Assembly: GCA_947179485.1 (NCBI GenBank)
Contig: OX359248.1
Coordinates: 50,168,386-50,232,385 of the forward strand
Length of the DNA: 64,000 nucleotides
Direction: 5' to 3'
From: Allacma fusca
Taxonomy: Eukaryota; Arthropoda; Collembola; Symphypleona; Sminthuridae
The notes beneath the pieces were generated by a model, which saw nothing but the letters and a program-made list of their open reading frames with translations, was not told the origin of the DNA and did not search any database. A program made the translations under genes and the position numbers. Positions 1-11,599 of this stretch are shown here, piece by piece. The first letter of the stretch is position 1, and every line of letters starts with the position of its first letter.

Positions 1-330
1 GTATAGATCAAAATCGGGTCAAAAACGTTTAGGTCAAAATGAAAACATAGTGTTGGGTCAAAACAAGGTCAAAGAGTTTCAGGTCTATTCCAACCCAATT
101 TGGAAGATTCGAAAGATTTGTGGCCTTGCATAATTTAGGTCCTAGAGAGGGTCATTGTCAAAGATTTCATCAGAGTGCCGGTCGAAATGTGAAAATTTTT
201 AAGCATTCAAATTGGGTCAATTTAAAAATGAGGTTAAAGATTTGACGCAATTAGGACCAAAACGGGGCCATACATTAGTGTTCAAAAGGGGTCCACATAT
301 TTTTAAAAAGTGTGATTTGAAGTGGTCGAC
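1..330. repeat. Diffuse GGTCAAAA-type degenerate repeat
   Basis: The words GGTCAAAA, GGTCAAAG and GGTCAATTT recur at irregular spacing, with no fixed period. This looks like a decayed minisatellite of the AGGTCA family seen across the window. The left edge is cut by the window boundary. Confidence 0.5.
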
Positions 331-1189
331 GTAAGTATGTTTTGGAGTGGGAATTTTTTTTGAAGTTGATCTTATTTTTTAGGTCCTGGTCGGAGCGATA
401 TTCTGGTGAGAATAGGTAGATGCCTTGGCTGAAGTTGTGCCTTTTAAGTATTGGAAGAAGTGAGAGTTAAGGAAGAGCGGGCATTAGGGCTCCGATAAGA
501 GCGGAACTTTGACACTAAAAATGAAGGAAATGTGAGGAAGGGTAAAAGGGCGGAATGGAAAATGGGGAGAATTTATGGAAAGGTGTGGGAAACAAGACTT
601 GGGAAAACTTGTTATTTTTCCCTCCTCACCCTCCCCAAAGCTCTGTGTTCGGGCATTGTGACTGGGAAATCGGATACAAGATTACATTTGTCCCGTGTCA
701 ATGGTAAAGATATGGAGAAAGCGTGAAAATAAGGGACGTGTGTCTTTCCCTGTTTATCTCCGCTCATAAAAGTAACGATGTCGTCGAGAGAGCGTGAGTC
801 TCCTTGAAAGGAATTAGAGTCAAGTACAATAATGGAATTTGTTCAAGTATGTGTAAGTCATCACCCTGTGGAGCACAAAGACCAAGGCACAATACGCCAG
901 TCTCTGTAAGTGCTTTTCAAACGACAAACTTTATAATATTCATAAACATTATGTTCCTGGCCTAACGGAGCACTATAAAGTCAAGCAACGACAATAACTC
1001 CCACTCTCTTCTGCTCCCTCGAGATCCCGGACACAGCTCTGCGCGGCTCTTCAATTTCAAAACAATCGTCTCCAACTTCACTCCAATCTTAACTTTCAAG
1101 TAGGAGCTTGATTGGGGTTTAGGAGACAATTTTAGAACTTGTCAAGTATAAGTAAGAGAATTTGTGGGACATGGCTATTAGTATCCTTT
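331..1189. other. Interval with no recognised feature
   Basis: Mixed-composition DNA. A 64-codon open frame near 532-726 has no recognisable motif. I see no splice-bounded exon, RNA gene or transposon end. Confidence 0.4.
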
Positions 1190-1341
1190 CAACTTGAACT
1201 GGTAATAAATACATGACTACAACTTGACCTTAACATAAACTTGAACTTGACCTTGACTTGATTTTGAACTGAACTGAAAGTTTCAGTTGGTTTTAACTTA
1301 ACCTTGAGTTTGAAGTTGACCTTAACTTGTCTTAACTTATA

Positions 1342-1604
1342 TTTGACCACTACTTGAACTTGAACTTAAATTTGACCATTACTTGAACTTGAACTTACAT
1401 TTGACCATTACTTGAACTTGAACTTAAAATTGAACTTAACTTGAACTCTTGCTTCAAATTGAACTTAACTTGAACTCTTGCTTCAAATTGAACTTGACTT
1501 GAACTCTTGCTTCAAATTGAACTTAACTTGAACTCTTGCTTCAAATTGAACTTAACTTGAACTCTTGCTTCAAATTGAACTTAACTTGAACTCGTTCTTC
1601 AAAT
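1342..1604 (+). repeat. Two adjoining 29-bp minisatellites
   Basis: About three units of 29 bp carrying TTGACCATTACTTGAACTTG (about 1342-1428) are followed by six units of a different 29-bp motif starting TTGAACTTAACTTGAACTC, at 1430, 1459, 1488, 1517, 1546 and 1575. The period is the same although the sequence changes, so one probably arose from the other. The flanks (1190-1341 and 1605-1700) are degenerate AACTTG-rich sequence. Confidence 0.85.
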
Positions 1605-1845
1605 TGGTCGTAAGTTGAACTTAAATTGAATTTGAGCATCAAATTAACCTAAACTTCCTTGACATTCTTGAAAGAATACAATCTGAAGCTTAATTGGTCT
1701 TGAATGTGTATAACATAAAACTAGACACACATGATCTAAAAGACATACTTTACCAAAACTTTGCCCACGCCTTAACTTGATCTTCATCTAAAACTTGGTA
1801 TCTATGCAATTTATCCAAAAGGGGACATTGACTTGCGTGTCACTC

Positions 1846-2026
1846 AAAACTTGACCTAAAACTTGACCTAAAACTTGACCTAAAACTTGACCTAAAACTT
1901 GACCTAAAACTTGACCTAAAACTTGACCTAAAACTTGACCTAAAACTTGACCTAAAACTTGTCCTAAAACTTGACATAAAACTTGACCTAAAACTTGACA
2001 TAAAACTTGACCTAAAACTTGACCCA
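1846..2026 (+). repeat. 12-bp minisatellite AAAACTTGACCT, about 15 copies
   Basis: The unit AAAACTTGACCT repeats in register, with single-base variants (TTGACA, TTGTCC). Because 12 is divisible by 3, the complementary strand stays open as a four-residue repeat (Gly-Gln-Val-Leu). That open frame is a by-product of the repeat, not a gene. Confidence 0.95.
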
Positions 2027-2029
2027 CAC

Positions 2030-3360
2030 TTGAAATTAAATTGAGCGTTTTTCCTGCACTTGATCTAAACGTGGATCTAAAACTTGACCTAAATCCTGAC
2101 CTTTGCCTGAAACATTCCCCATTTCTCCAAAAATTTCTACTTCAAACTCTAACCCCACTTGACCCAAAATGTGATGCACGCTCAACCTAAAAGTAGGCAC
2201 AACAGCCCCTACCTTTACACCAAATAAGAGAAAACTTGACAGTAAATATTACGCGGGCTCAGCCCGAGTCCAGGTAAACTAGAACTTGAGCGCACCTCCG
2301 CCCTTTCAAAATCCCATGAAAGTCTAAAAGGAAAATGACAAGATTGAGAAAGAGAAGAGAACATGATCCACTTACCGGCTCGGATATGCACATCCCTGGA
2401 CCTGAGTGTCCCGGCAGAGCTAGAAGCTATACATCTATACGTCGTGGTGTGTAAATCCTATTGGCACAAGAGTTAATGGGGAACATTAAAATTCCTGAAA
2501 ACACTTCATGTCATTTCCTTCGCTCATATTTGATTAACCAGAATGTCACTTAAATGATTTCGCACCTTCACCTTCCACTTCCGACGCTTTATTACATTAT
2601 AAAAGGGGCTGTAAACAAACGAGATTAAATACTCCCAGCCCCTTCCCCAGTACACAAATACATACACAACTACTAAAATCCCTCAAAACACATTATGTCA
2701 TAAGGTGCTGGTGCAGGACAAAATTCCAAAATCCTCATTGTCACTTCAATTCCGGACCATCACACTCTCATATATTATTACCAAAAACACAAGTCTTAAA
2801 AGCAATGTATTTTCCATGTCCCTTCTTAGATCTCAAATTTTCCCGGGAAAATCCTATATAAAGGGCTCTATTCAAAATTAACCTCTCTCAAGTTTACAAT
2901 TTTTCTTACTAAAGCCCATTTCAAAATTTCAGCATTGAATTTCAGTGCTTTGAAATTCGCTCTGTTTAAAAAAAATTCTAGTTTCATAGCCACAGTAAAT
3001 ACTAGAATAGTGTCTTTTGACCTAAATTTAAAAATCAATGGACATTTAAAAAACATTGCTTTTGAGATTGGCCCGAATACTTTAAATGAAGAGCCCTTGA
3101 GGAAGAGATTTAGAGGGGGAAAGGTCTAACCTGTCTGTAAGCAGCAGGAGGAAAAGAATGTAAATAAAGCGTTCCATTTGGGAAGACTGTCCGGAAAGCA
3201 GGAATATTTTGGAGGATTTTGTTGTCAGGCCCAAGCCAGTGGATTTGCGGAGAAGTAAATCCCAGCACCGTTGATGCTTCACATCTGAAATATTCAAAGC
3301 AGAATTAAACTTGAGGCAGCTCCATTCATTCTACTCCATTTCGGAGTAAAGTCCAACCTC
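2030..3360. other. Interval with no recognised feature
   Basis: AT-rich DNA with a few degenerate CTTGACC words up to about 2180. Short open frames on both strands near 2868-3297 overlap each other and match no family I recognise. Confidence 0.4.
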
Positions 3361-3512
3361 ATTGAAAAATTGACCCAGGTCAATATACTTGAGGCTGTAA
3401 AGGATAAAAAAGATACAGTACAAAATCTTCAGCAGTCCTAAGCAATCAGATTTCGTCATTTGGTATCAATTTTCCCACAAATGTTTCTAAAATTGACCTA
3501 GGTCAGTACCAA

Positions 3513-3525
3513 AGGTCAAAGGTCA
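3513..3525 (+). other. Exact DR1 arrangement of AGGTCA half-sites
   Basis: The sequence AGGTCAAAGGTCA is two perfect nuclear-receptor half-sites in direct repeat with a one-base spacer. It lies 7 bp downstream of a palindrome TGACCTAGGTCA (3494-3505). The words are seen directly; binding by RXR/USP- or HNF4-type receptors would be an inference. The surrounding repeats make chance occurrence quite possible. Confidence 0.35.
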
Positions 3526-3635
3526 AATTAACGGACAAGCATATTTCAAAAATTTTGCCATATAACGAATACTACGAAACTACGTCAAAAGAATAATGTA
3601 AGTTCGAGTCTTTAAAAACCTCGACACGATTCCCA

Positions 3636-3673
3636 TTTTTGACCTCTGTGACCAGAAGCATTGACCTAGGTCA
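3636..3673 (+). repeat. Dispersed two-part motif, copy 1
   Basis: TTGACCTCTGTGACC is followed after 7 bp by the palindrome TTGACCTAGGTCA. The same layout recurs at 4393-4424, on the reverse strand at 44180-44220, and in weaker form at 44351-44385 and 45477-45507. I infer a short, old dispersed element or conserved site. Lone palindromes of the same type occur at 3370-3383, 3493-3505 and 16566-16579. Confidence 0.5.
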
Positions 3674-4392
3674 GAATGAGAAAATGCTCGAAATTTGTAA
3701 CAATATTTCCAACAGTTTTTAAAGAGCGTGTGGCATCTGTGCATGATATAATAAGTTGAGGGCAAAAATGCTTCTGCAGCTTTGATAGATTTGATTTCAT
3801 TGAGAGCTTCCTGGAAATTAAAATAATTGATGCTATCCGTATCGATGTAACATTTTAGGTCACATCGGAATGGATTTTCAGGTGCTTGTAATTATTTAAA
3901 CGTAACTTTACTCTCGACTAATTTCTCGGTGGGGAACAGTTGTGGTGTCGAATGATGTTGTCTCTATATGATTTGAAATCGTTCACATCAACGCAATATC
4001 GAGAGATACTTTGAGAGCTGGACCGATGCGGTTTAACAAAAATTCATAATTTGCTCATATGAAAGACCCATCCATATGGAAGGAACTGTACAGAACTGTT
4101 TTCGAAAAAGCTGAGCATTCAAACATCACGCAACATCATACGGTACACCAACTTTAATCAAAAAGAACAAAGATTTCGAAATTAAGTCCACTTCGGAGCT
4201 TTGACTTTGATGGAGCTCACGAGCTCCTCCTCAATTTCGAGAATCCTTTTGAAGTTTCAGACATGTGGAGGGAACTTCAACGAAAACTACAACACAGGGC
4301 CTTACAAACCTTGACACCCAACCTACCTAAAAAAACCTATTCAAACATTTGTTTTTCAAAATCGTAGGGTATCTCAACTTTTTTTTAGGGTC

Positions 4393-4424
4393 TTGACCTC
4401 TGTGACCCTAAATATTGACCTAGG
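4393..4424 (+). repeat. Dispersed two-part motif, copy 2
   Basis: TTGACCTCTGTGACC, then 7 bp, then TTGACCTAGG. The first half and spacer length match the copy at 3636-3673 exactly. The flanking DNA is not obviously similar. Confidence 0.5.
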
Positions 4425-4429
4425 ACTGT

Positions 4430-5494
4430 CAAAAAAAATTATAAAATCTGGAAGAAAATTTAAGTCATAATCGCATCCCTTGCAATAAATGTGTGGTTGA
4501 TGGGGAGAAGGTGATTTTGGGGCACTCTGATATTTAGGTCAACTATTTGGGGAAATAGGATCTGGGAGGAAAATATTTAACAAAGTATCGATAGCTGAGA
4601 CAAGTTTTGGAATCAAAGTTCACTTACGGGATGCTGACTCCTATTTCGTTAAGGAAATCAACTCGGTTCGGTGGTTCTTGAAGGAATGTCGGAAGTGTGG
4701 CTTCCCGCTCCGTCAAAGCCAACAGCCCTGCAGAGATTACATATTAATTATTACCTTGTATATAATGTAGGATCAAAGCTACCTTATCCTATATGTACGT
4801 ACGGACACATGAAATTCAGGGATAAAAGAGAGCGTAAGGAGCACGCGTTTTCATGTCTAGGAATTCTAAATTTTCTTTGTAGTGGTTTTCCTCTCACGGA
4901 AAACAAACTTCCTAAGAACAAGCAAACCGCTACCTTATGGGAATACAAGCGGCGGAAGGCCAACTATGAGCAAGTGAATATTTCAAGAATAAGGGTCATT
5001 TGAGTTCTAGAGCGCTCAAAATCGTACTTGACCTTAAAGTTTATTTAAAGGGGATTAATTTGGATACTTTGAGCTATTAATCATTCAGCTTCATGTTGAC
5101 ATGAAGTCCGTAATTTGATATACTGAAGTCGATAATTTCACACATTAGTGCCCTTAGATTTAAATGTTATTTCAAATTTATCCAAAGTTTATCATAACTG
5201 TACTAATTGTGAGAGTTTAGCCCAATTTAACCCAAAATTGACTAAATCTCTTTCGAACTGACGAATACTTTACTAAAAACTTATCTAAATTCACTAAAAT
5301 TTATCGTAAATTTCTATTAACATTACTTTAATATTGCATTAAATTTATCACAAAACTTTACCGTAATTTTGCTTAAAAGTTATTTGAATTTTGCTAATTG
5401 TAAGATTTAAACTCCTCTTGCCTAAAAGTTACCTTCATTTTTCTACGCATAAGTCTAAGTTTGCCTGGTCCGTTTTTTGCATTAATTTTAGTGC
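4430..5494. other. AT-rich interval grading into a tandem array
   Basis: No gene recognised; a 110-codon open frame at 4671-5003 has no known motif. From about 5220 the sequence consists of degenerate AAAATTTATC and AAAGTTAT words, which look like decayed outer copies of the 22-bp array that follows. Confidence 0.4.
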
Positions 5495-5758
5495 AAAAGT
5501 TATCATAATTTTCCCTAAAAGTTACCATAATTTTGCCCAAAAGTTACCATAATTTTGCCCAAAAGCTACCATAATTTTGCCCAAAAGTTACCATAATTTT
5601 GCCCAAAAGCTACCATAATTTTGCCCAAAAGTTACCATAATTTTGCCCAAAAGTTACCATAATTTTGCCCAAAAGTTACCATAATTTTGCCCAAAAGTTA
5701 CCATAATTTTGCCCAAAAGTTACCATTATTTTGCCCAAAAGTTACCATAATTTTGCCT
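5495..5758 (+). repeat. 22-bp minisatellite, 12 copies
   Basis: The unit is AAAAGTTACCATAATTTT followed by GCCC. Twelve units fit the interval exactly (264 bp). Variants are few (GCTACC for GTTACC, TTATC in the first unit), so the array has been homogenised recently. A degenerate tail continues to about 5870. Confidence 0.95.
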
Positions 5759-5869
5759 GAAAGTTACCTTCTTTTCCTAAAAGTTGCCAGAATGTTTTGC
5801 CCAAGATTTACTGTAACTTTGCATAAAATTTACTTTAGTTTTACCTAAAATTTACCCTAACTTATTCTA

Positions 5870-6960
5870 TCTTAATTTTTCCTTCAAAATGAAGTTAAAA
5901 TGAAACAAATAAAGTTCAAGAACTTAAACATTTAAAGGTGCAGTTTCTCAACACCAATCTTATATGATAGTCTCTGGTCTTATTTTTTTTACGGCTTGGA
6001 GTTTCAGGAATGGAGTCCCGCTATGGTCATAAATGCAATTTAGCGGGAAGTTGGAATCTGAAAAAGGCTTTGTGGTTTCCATTTAAATGCAGATTCAAGC
6101 TCCAACGGGATGTTGAGGGTCTTTTCAGAAATCCACTGTCGGACATGTAATTACTTGTTATTGTTCATGTAGTAGGATACCCCCTCTAGATACATATGTG
6201 ATACATATTTGCAAAGTAGATGTAGCATATTAGTACTAAAGCGATGCACACACTATTGATTGGAGAATAAAGTGCATGAAATTAAGTTGAAAGTTTTGAG
6301 TCCATAAAGAAAGTACATACGTAGGGTCCCATGTGAGTGTGTCTAATCCCAACATGATCTCTTCCCAACGGCAAGCCTTTGTAATTAAGTTGATGCTACA
6401 GTACTAGGAAAAAGGCCCAGCACCTCCCTCGTACGTGTAATTAAATTGAATGATTTTCATTGGAGCAAATTAAAATTAGAGCGGGATATAATTAAGGGCA
6501 CGTGCAGATCTCATCCTCATAGTGAAAGTCTTGGATGGGCCCAGAGCCAGCTAAATACATGTGTAATGAATTTTTTATACCTCTCCCTTGACACCTCAAA
6601 TTAGCAAGGCCCGTTGGAGCTCCAATTGGATTACAAGCCACGACGCTGGAAATTCAAGTAGTTGGAAAACCTGGGCTTGGCATTGGATGAGAAAACTTAC
6701 AATTAGCTCTTTACATATCAACATTTTAATTCTGTTTTATATTATATGCACAAAAGTCCTTCACTCTAATTCTTTCCTGCTGTCTGACCTGTGAACATAT
6801 CAGACTCACAATACTATCAAAAAGCAAACTGGGAAAATCTTAAATATTACAAGTGATTCGTTCGGGTCAATTATTACTACACTCTGGAGGGAAATTAAGG
6901 AAATACACATTTCATCCTACACAGGCTTTTGCGGATAAGCAACTACTGTGACGTTGATCT
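5870..6960. other. Interval with no recognised feature
   Basis: Mostly unique-looking AT-rich DNA. There is no transposon end or convincing open frame; the 68-codon frame at 6588-6794 is unremarkable. Confidence 0.4.
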
Positions 6961-7476
6961 TAGACTTGAAATTAGTGTGATCTACTCCAATTATGGATCT
7001 GGACTTGAAATTAGTGGGATTCACACTTGGTATAAACAACATTATTGAGACCTAAATTGACCTGAGTTCAAAATTAATGGGAACTACACTTGAATTGAGA
7101 TTGAAATACATGTAAGCTTGCACTCAGGCAACAATCAGTTTGACCCATACTTGGGATAATCTTGAATCTGACTTCATTTGAACTTGACATGAACTAGAAC
7201 CCAAAGTGATCTCAACTTGAAAAACACATGACCGAATACTGACGACGATATGACCTCAACTTTAAAAATTTGGAACCTTAGCTTGACAAAATTGATACTA
7301 ATTTGATTGTGTACTCAACTTGACAGATATTTGACCTCAACTAGGCAAACACTTGACTTCTACTCGTCGAACATTTCTCCTCTTCTCATCAAGCACTTGA
7401 TCTCTACTCGCCAAAGACTTGAAGGACACTTGATACTGATACTGCTCTTGAAACCTAGGCCCCAATTTAACCTCAA
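6960..7476 (+). repeat. Diffuse CTTGAC/CTTGAAATTAG degenerate repeat
   Basis: Words such as GACTTGAAATTAGTG and CTCAACTTGA recur at uneven spacing. This looks like an older, eroded part of the array field that continues to about 7920. Confidence 0.5.
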
Positions 7477-7619
7477 CTTGAAACCTAGATCGAAACTTGA
7501 AACCTAGATCGCAACTTGAAACCTAGATTCCAACTTGAAACCTAGATTCCAACTTGAAACCTAGATTCCAACTTGAAACCTAGATCGCAAACCTGAAACC
7601 TAGATCGAAACTTGAAAAC
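7477..7619 (+). repeat. 19-bp minisatellite CTTGAAACCTAGATYSMAA, 7-8 copies
   Basis: The CTTGAAACCTAGAT core is nearly invariant and the last five bases alternate between TCGAAA-, TCGCAA- and TTCCAA-type endings. Runs of each variant lie next to each other, as expected from local duplication of blocks. Confidence 0.9.
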
Positions 7620-7719
7620 TTGAACTTCATTTAAAAACTTGACTTCAAATTGTCAGGAACTTGACTACAATTTATTAACAATTTCACAAAAACTTGAGAC
7701 CTCAATGAGACACACTTTT

Positions 7720-7920
7720 GACCTCAAACTTGAATAACTCTTGACCTCAAACTTGAACAACTCTTGACCTCAAACTTGAACAACTTGACTGACACCTGAC
7801 CTACAACTTGACCGACACTTGACCTACAACTTGACTGACACTTGACCTACAACTTGACTGACACTTGACTGACACTTGACTGCCACTTGACTGCCACTTG
7901 ACCTAAAACTTGAATAACTC
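7720..7920 (+). repeat. 22-23 bp CTTGAC-type minisatellite
   Basis: Three units containing AACTTGAACAACTCTTGACC are followed by a run of ACTTGACCTACAACTTGACTG and shorter ACTTGACTGCC units. It is built on the same hexamer-like CTTGAC word as other fields in the window. Confidence 0.8.
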
Positions 7921-7924
7921 TTGA

Positions 7925-8840
7925 TCTCCATGAATCAAACACTCGTTCACAACTTAAATCACAACAATAATCTTTTTTTGACCCTAACGTCACCCACACT
8001 TCTTACCAACTGAACCAACACATGTCCTTAATGCTTTGAAACGTGTTAAAAAACAAAATATTCGACCGAAAACGTATAAAATTTGACTTGACCTTGACCT
8101 CGTAGTAAGAGAAGCTCAAATTACTTAAACGTGGCCCAAGCACTGGGAAAAAGCAAAGCAAGCGCTATTCATACATTTGGTTTAATGCTTGAGAAAGCTG
8201 TGTGAGGAGATGAACTGAGAGAAATCCATTTGCCTAATATAAAAATACTAATTGAATCCCAAATGAAGACGCTTTTCCCATCGTCGCCTTCGCATAAGTT
8301 TTGGGGAAGGATAAAATGTAGTGAGGAACGGTGTATGCCATTAAGACTTCTCTTAGAAGGGCTGAGCTGTGTGTGCCGAGGAACGGAAAGCGACTAAAAA
8401 AATTATAATCTGAAGTGGAATGTAATTTAGTGCGGTTCGTGGTCTAAGGTTACTTATGGATGTTGAACGAACCTCGAGACTTGACTATGAGCCCAAAGTA
8501 AACTCTTCATTGCTCTCTCCCTCCAATAATTTTCCAACTTGTGAAACTCTCTTTGCTCCCGGGCCTTTCTCTCAGTCCCCATTTCCATTTAAACGTGCTG
8601 CTCTCCATCCTGCTTCTTAAAAAGCTTAGCGAGAAAACTTTTTTCTGTCCCCATCTTTTCCCTAATATAATTATCCACCAGATGAGATTTATCCAAGACC
8701 CTTATGCTCTGGAGCATACGATTTTAGCTTCCGCATATTTTCTCATTTCTGTATATAATTATTGTGTACACAAGAAATGTTCAGTCAGATACTTTCTCGA
8801 CCGGAATTGATACAGATGACAATTTTAAGTCCATATTCAT
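7925..8840. other. Interval with no recognised feature
   Basis: Mixed-composition DNA. An 89-codon open frame at 8541-8810 has no recognisable motif and no evident splice or promoter context. Confidence 0.4.
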
Positions 8841-8850
8841 TCAAAACTTT

Positions 8851-9150
8851 AAGGTCAAAGTTCATTCAAAACATTAAGGTCAAAGTTCGTTCAAAACATT
8901 AAGGTCAAAGTTCATTCAATGCTTTAAGGTCAAAGTTCATTCATAACTTTAAGGACAAAGTTCATTAAATGCTTTAAGGTCAAAGTTTATTCATAACTTT
9001 AAGGTCAAAGTTCATTCAATACTTTAAGGTCAAAGTTCATTCAATACTTTAAGGTCAAAGTTTATTCATGACTTTAAGGTCAAAGTTTATTCATGACTTT
9101 AAGGTCAAAGTTTATTCATGACTTTAAGGTCAAAGTTTATTCATAACTTG
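8851..9150 (+). repeat. 25-bp minisatellite with AGGTCAAAGTTCA core, 12 copies
   Basis: The unit starts AAGGTCAAAGTTCATTC and ends AAAACTTT or ATGACTTT. Twelve units fit exactly (300 bp). Five units (starting at 8851, 8901, 8926, 9001 and 9026) contain AGGTCAAAGTTCA, a DR1 arrangement of two nuclear-receptor half-sites with a one-base spacer. The later units carry AGTTTA instead. Two isolated related words follow at about 9207 and 9230. Confidence 0.95.
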
Positions 9151-9594
9151 GAAAAAATCCATGTGTAGAGTTACAGACACCTACCTTCAATCTTGACCCA
9201 CATTTATAGGTCAAAGTTTTTAAAATTATTTAAGGTCAAAGGTTATTTTTCAGTTCAGTGCTACTTATTTAATTACAAAGTGGCAGCAAGTGCAAATATA
9301 ATTGTTCATCTACATTGAAACCAAAGTCATAGGTTTTCGGATCGGCCTTCGGAATACTTTCCTGAATATCTTGCAAATAATTTCAGAAAGAAATTTCCGA
9401 CGTTTTAAAAACGCTGATTGTCTCACAGTACACGCACGATCGCTTTGTAATTGAGGTAGAACTCCATTGACGCCATTACACTGGTTACATTCCGGCTGGG
9501 CTTGGTTAAAGTGCTTAAGAATTGGAGGGAGGGGATGTGACTAGACTCAACTCACAACCAGTGGTCTCATGTTACAAAAACTAATTGCTCTGTA

Positions 9595-9767
9595 CAATAA
9601 AATCCCGCTACAAGGAACCTCTTAAAGTACGTCCTCCGTGGAAAGAAATGCTTTGTGCTCCCACTGCCTTTTAATCCCATGCAAATTTTTCTCGATCCGA
9701 GAGCATTTGCATTATACGAAGCAAATTTTGCTCCTTCCGAGGGCGCTCTTATAGCAAGAGTTCACTG
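9595..9767. mobile_element. Probable pogo-like MITE copy
   Basis: The left end CAATAAAATCCCGCTACAAG follows a TA. The right end, read in reverse, is CAGTGAACTCTTGCTATAAG followed by a CGCCCTC-type stretch. Both resemble the family tip CAGTCGACTCTC..TATAACGG. The right TA target is not intact (TG), so the boundaries are approximate. No core motif was found inside. Confidence 0.45.
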
Positions 9768-9945
9768 TGTATGTTTATAGGGACAGGATACGAGGGACGT
9801 ACATAAACGAAGGGAAGTGTCGCTTCCGGCTGATGAACAAAGCGTCTAGAATTAGCAAGACAAGAGAGGAGATCCTCTCGTTTGATAACATTGTCTTCCT
9901 TATAACAGCTATATATAAACTTATTCTTCGTTATAGGGAATTCTA

Positions 9946-10148
9946 CAGTGTACTCTATTTTTTGTAAAAAAGGAATCTTCCAAAAATTTTTTTTTTCAGA
10001 AGAGAAATGTTCCAAAATTTCCGTAATTTTTGCAGAAAATGAATTTTCTAAAATTTCCGTAATTTTTTTCAGAAGAGGAATGTTCCAAATGTTTAGATAA
10101 TTATGGAGAATCCTTCATAAGGGGGTATGTTACAGCAAGAGCGGACTG
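9946..10148 (-). mobile_element. Pogo-like MITE copy with two core motifs
   Basis: The left tip CAGTGTACTC follows TA. The right tip, read in reverse, is CAGTCCGCTCTTGCTGTAAC. The core, GGAACATTCCTCTTCT in reverse, occurs at 10070-10086 (62 bp from the right tip), with a variant at 9997-10013. The two core regions sit in a partly duplicated block containing AAAATTTCCGTAATTTTT. Confidence 0.55.
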
Positions 10149-10149
10149 C

Positions 10150-10800
10150 ACGTATGTAATATCCATATGTATAATCACGTAGGGCACATAGGAAAAACCT
10201 GGGACGCTGATTCCTACAATTTGCGCCAGCACGTATTTTATGTACGTGAGTGGATGCCTGTATATTATATATGTACATTAATGGTCACGTATAGGAGTGA
10301 AGACGCTAAAGAAAACTGGTTTAATTTGACTTGGTTGAAGGGGAAACTCGGAGGTCGTACCTCTCCCTGGGAGTGCGTTCGAGAGTGAGTTGTGGGAGTG
10401 TCTTGATTATATTTTTAAAGGGAAGTCTCTTCCGTAAATCTGGCGGGCTCTCTACTTTCCGAATAATTTAATCCCTTTTATCTGTCTCTGTGAGGGAGAT
10501 AATGCATCGGAGGAGAAATGGCTCCGTACACGATCTTCCCTCCGCCCAATTATGCACCCAGCCGGGCTCTTTCTCTCTCTCTCTCGCTCTCTCTCTCTAT
10601 ACAAGACTCTTCGGAAGGAGTGGAAATAAATATTTTAGAAAAACCTGTCCAACGGACTGTGGACTCGGAGACAAATGGAGAACACTTGTTACCCGAGTAT
10701 GACAACGGCATCAGATTTTAACCTGTCATGTACTGCATGACTCGGAGCTCTGGTCTAGTTCGGGTTATAACTTCATTTTTAGGAGTTGTTTCTCCCACGG
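10150..10800. other. Interval with simple repeat only
   Basis: A CT-rich microsatellite lies at about 10568-10600. Two overlapping open frames across it (10490-10721) are low-complexity artefacts. Nothing else recognised. Confidence 0.4.
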
Positions 10801-11106
10801 ATGGAGGTCAAATTCAGGTCAATCGTTTATCAAGTTGAGGTCAAAGTATAACCGAGTTTGGGCGAAGTACTCGGAATATTCTGTGGTCAAGTTTAGGTCA
10901 AGAGCGAGTTGATATTTTGTAAAGCTTAGGTTTAACATTGGTGAAGTTTGGGTGTCAACACCAGGTCAAGTATATAGTAAAAAATAGGTCAAGCATAAGT
11001 CAAGTAGCTACTAGGTCAAGGATTCAGATCAATTTTTGGTCAAGATATGGTTTATCAACGTAAGCTCAATCAGTTTGGTCAAGATCAGGTGTATTGTTCA
11101 GTGAAT
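10800..11106 (-). repeat. Diffuse AGGTCAAG degenerate repeat
   Basis: AGGTCAAG, GGTCAAGATC and related words recur irregularly, grading into the regular 22-bp array that starts near 11107. Confidence 0.5.
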
Positions 11107-11594
11107 GGTCAATCTTTGCACCAGACAAGGCCAATCTGTTCTCCAGGTTAGGCCAATTTTTGGTCCAGATTAGGTCAATTTGTGGTCCAGATTAGGTCAA
11201 TCTGTGCTCTAGATAAGGTCAATCTGTGATCCAGATAAGGTCAATCTGTGCTCCAGATTAGGTCAATTTGTGACTCAAATAAGGTCAATCTTTGGTTCAG
11301 ATAAGGTCAATCTGTGCTCCAGATTATGTCAATTCGTGACTCAAATAAGGTCAATCTTTAGTTCAGATAAGTTCAATCTTTGGTCCAGATAAGATCAATC
11401 AGTGCTCCAGATTCGGCCAATTTGTGATTCTGATTAGGTCAATCTGTGCTCCAGATTAGGTCAATTTGTGACCCAAATAAGGTCAATCTTTGGTCCAGAT
11501 AAGATGAATCGTTGGTCCAAATATGACCAATCGTTGGTTCAGATAAGATCAGTTGTTGGTCCAGATAAGGTCAATCTTCGATCTAGATGAGGTC
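11107..11594 (-). repeat. 22-bp minisatellite AGGTCAATCT-GTGCTCCAGATT, about 22 copies
   Basis: Each unit is two related 11-bp halves, AGGTCAATCTK and TGSTCCAGATW. Point variants are frequent, so this array is older than those at 5495 or 36661. The same two-half structure appears in the array at 24248-24650. Confidence 0.9.
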
Positions 11595-11599
11595 AAATC

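Noticed and set aside
1788-2027. Reverse frame encoding a Gly-Gln-Val-Leu repeat
   Set aside because: Direct product of the 12-bp minisatellite.
8851-9150. CRISPR-like array of regularly spaced repeats
   Set aside because: The repeats are directly adjacent 25-bp units without unique spacers, in a eukaryotic context; this is a minisatellite. The same applies to the other arrays.
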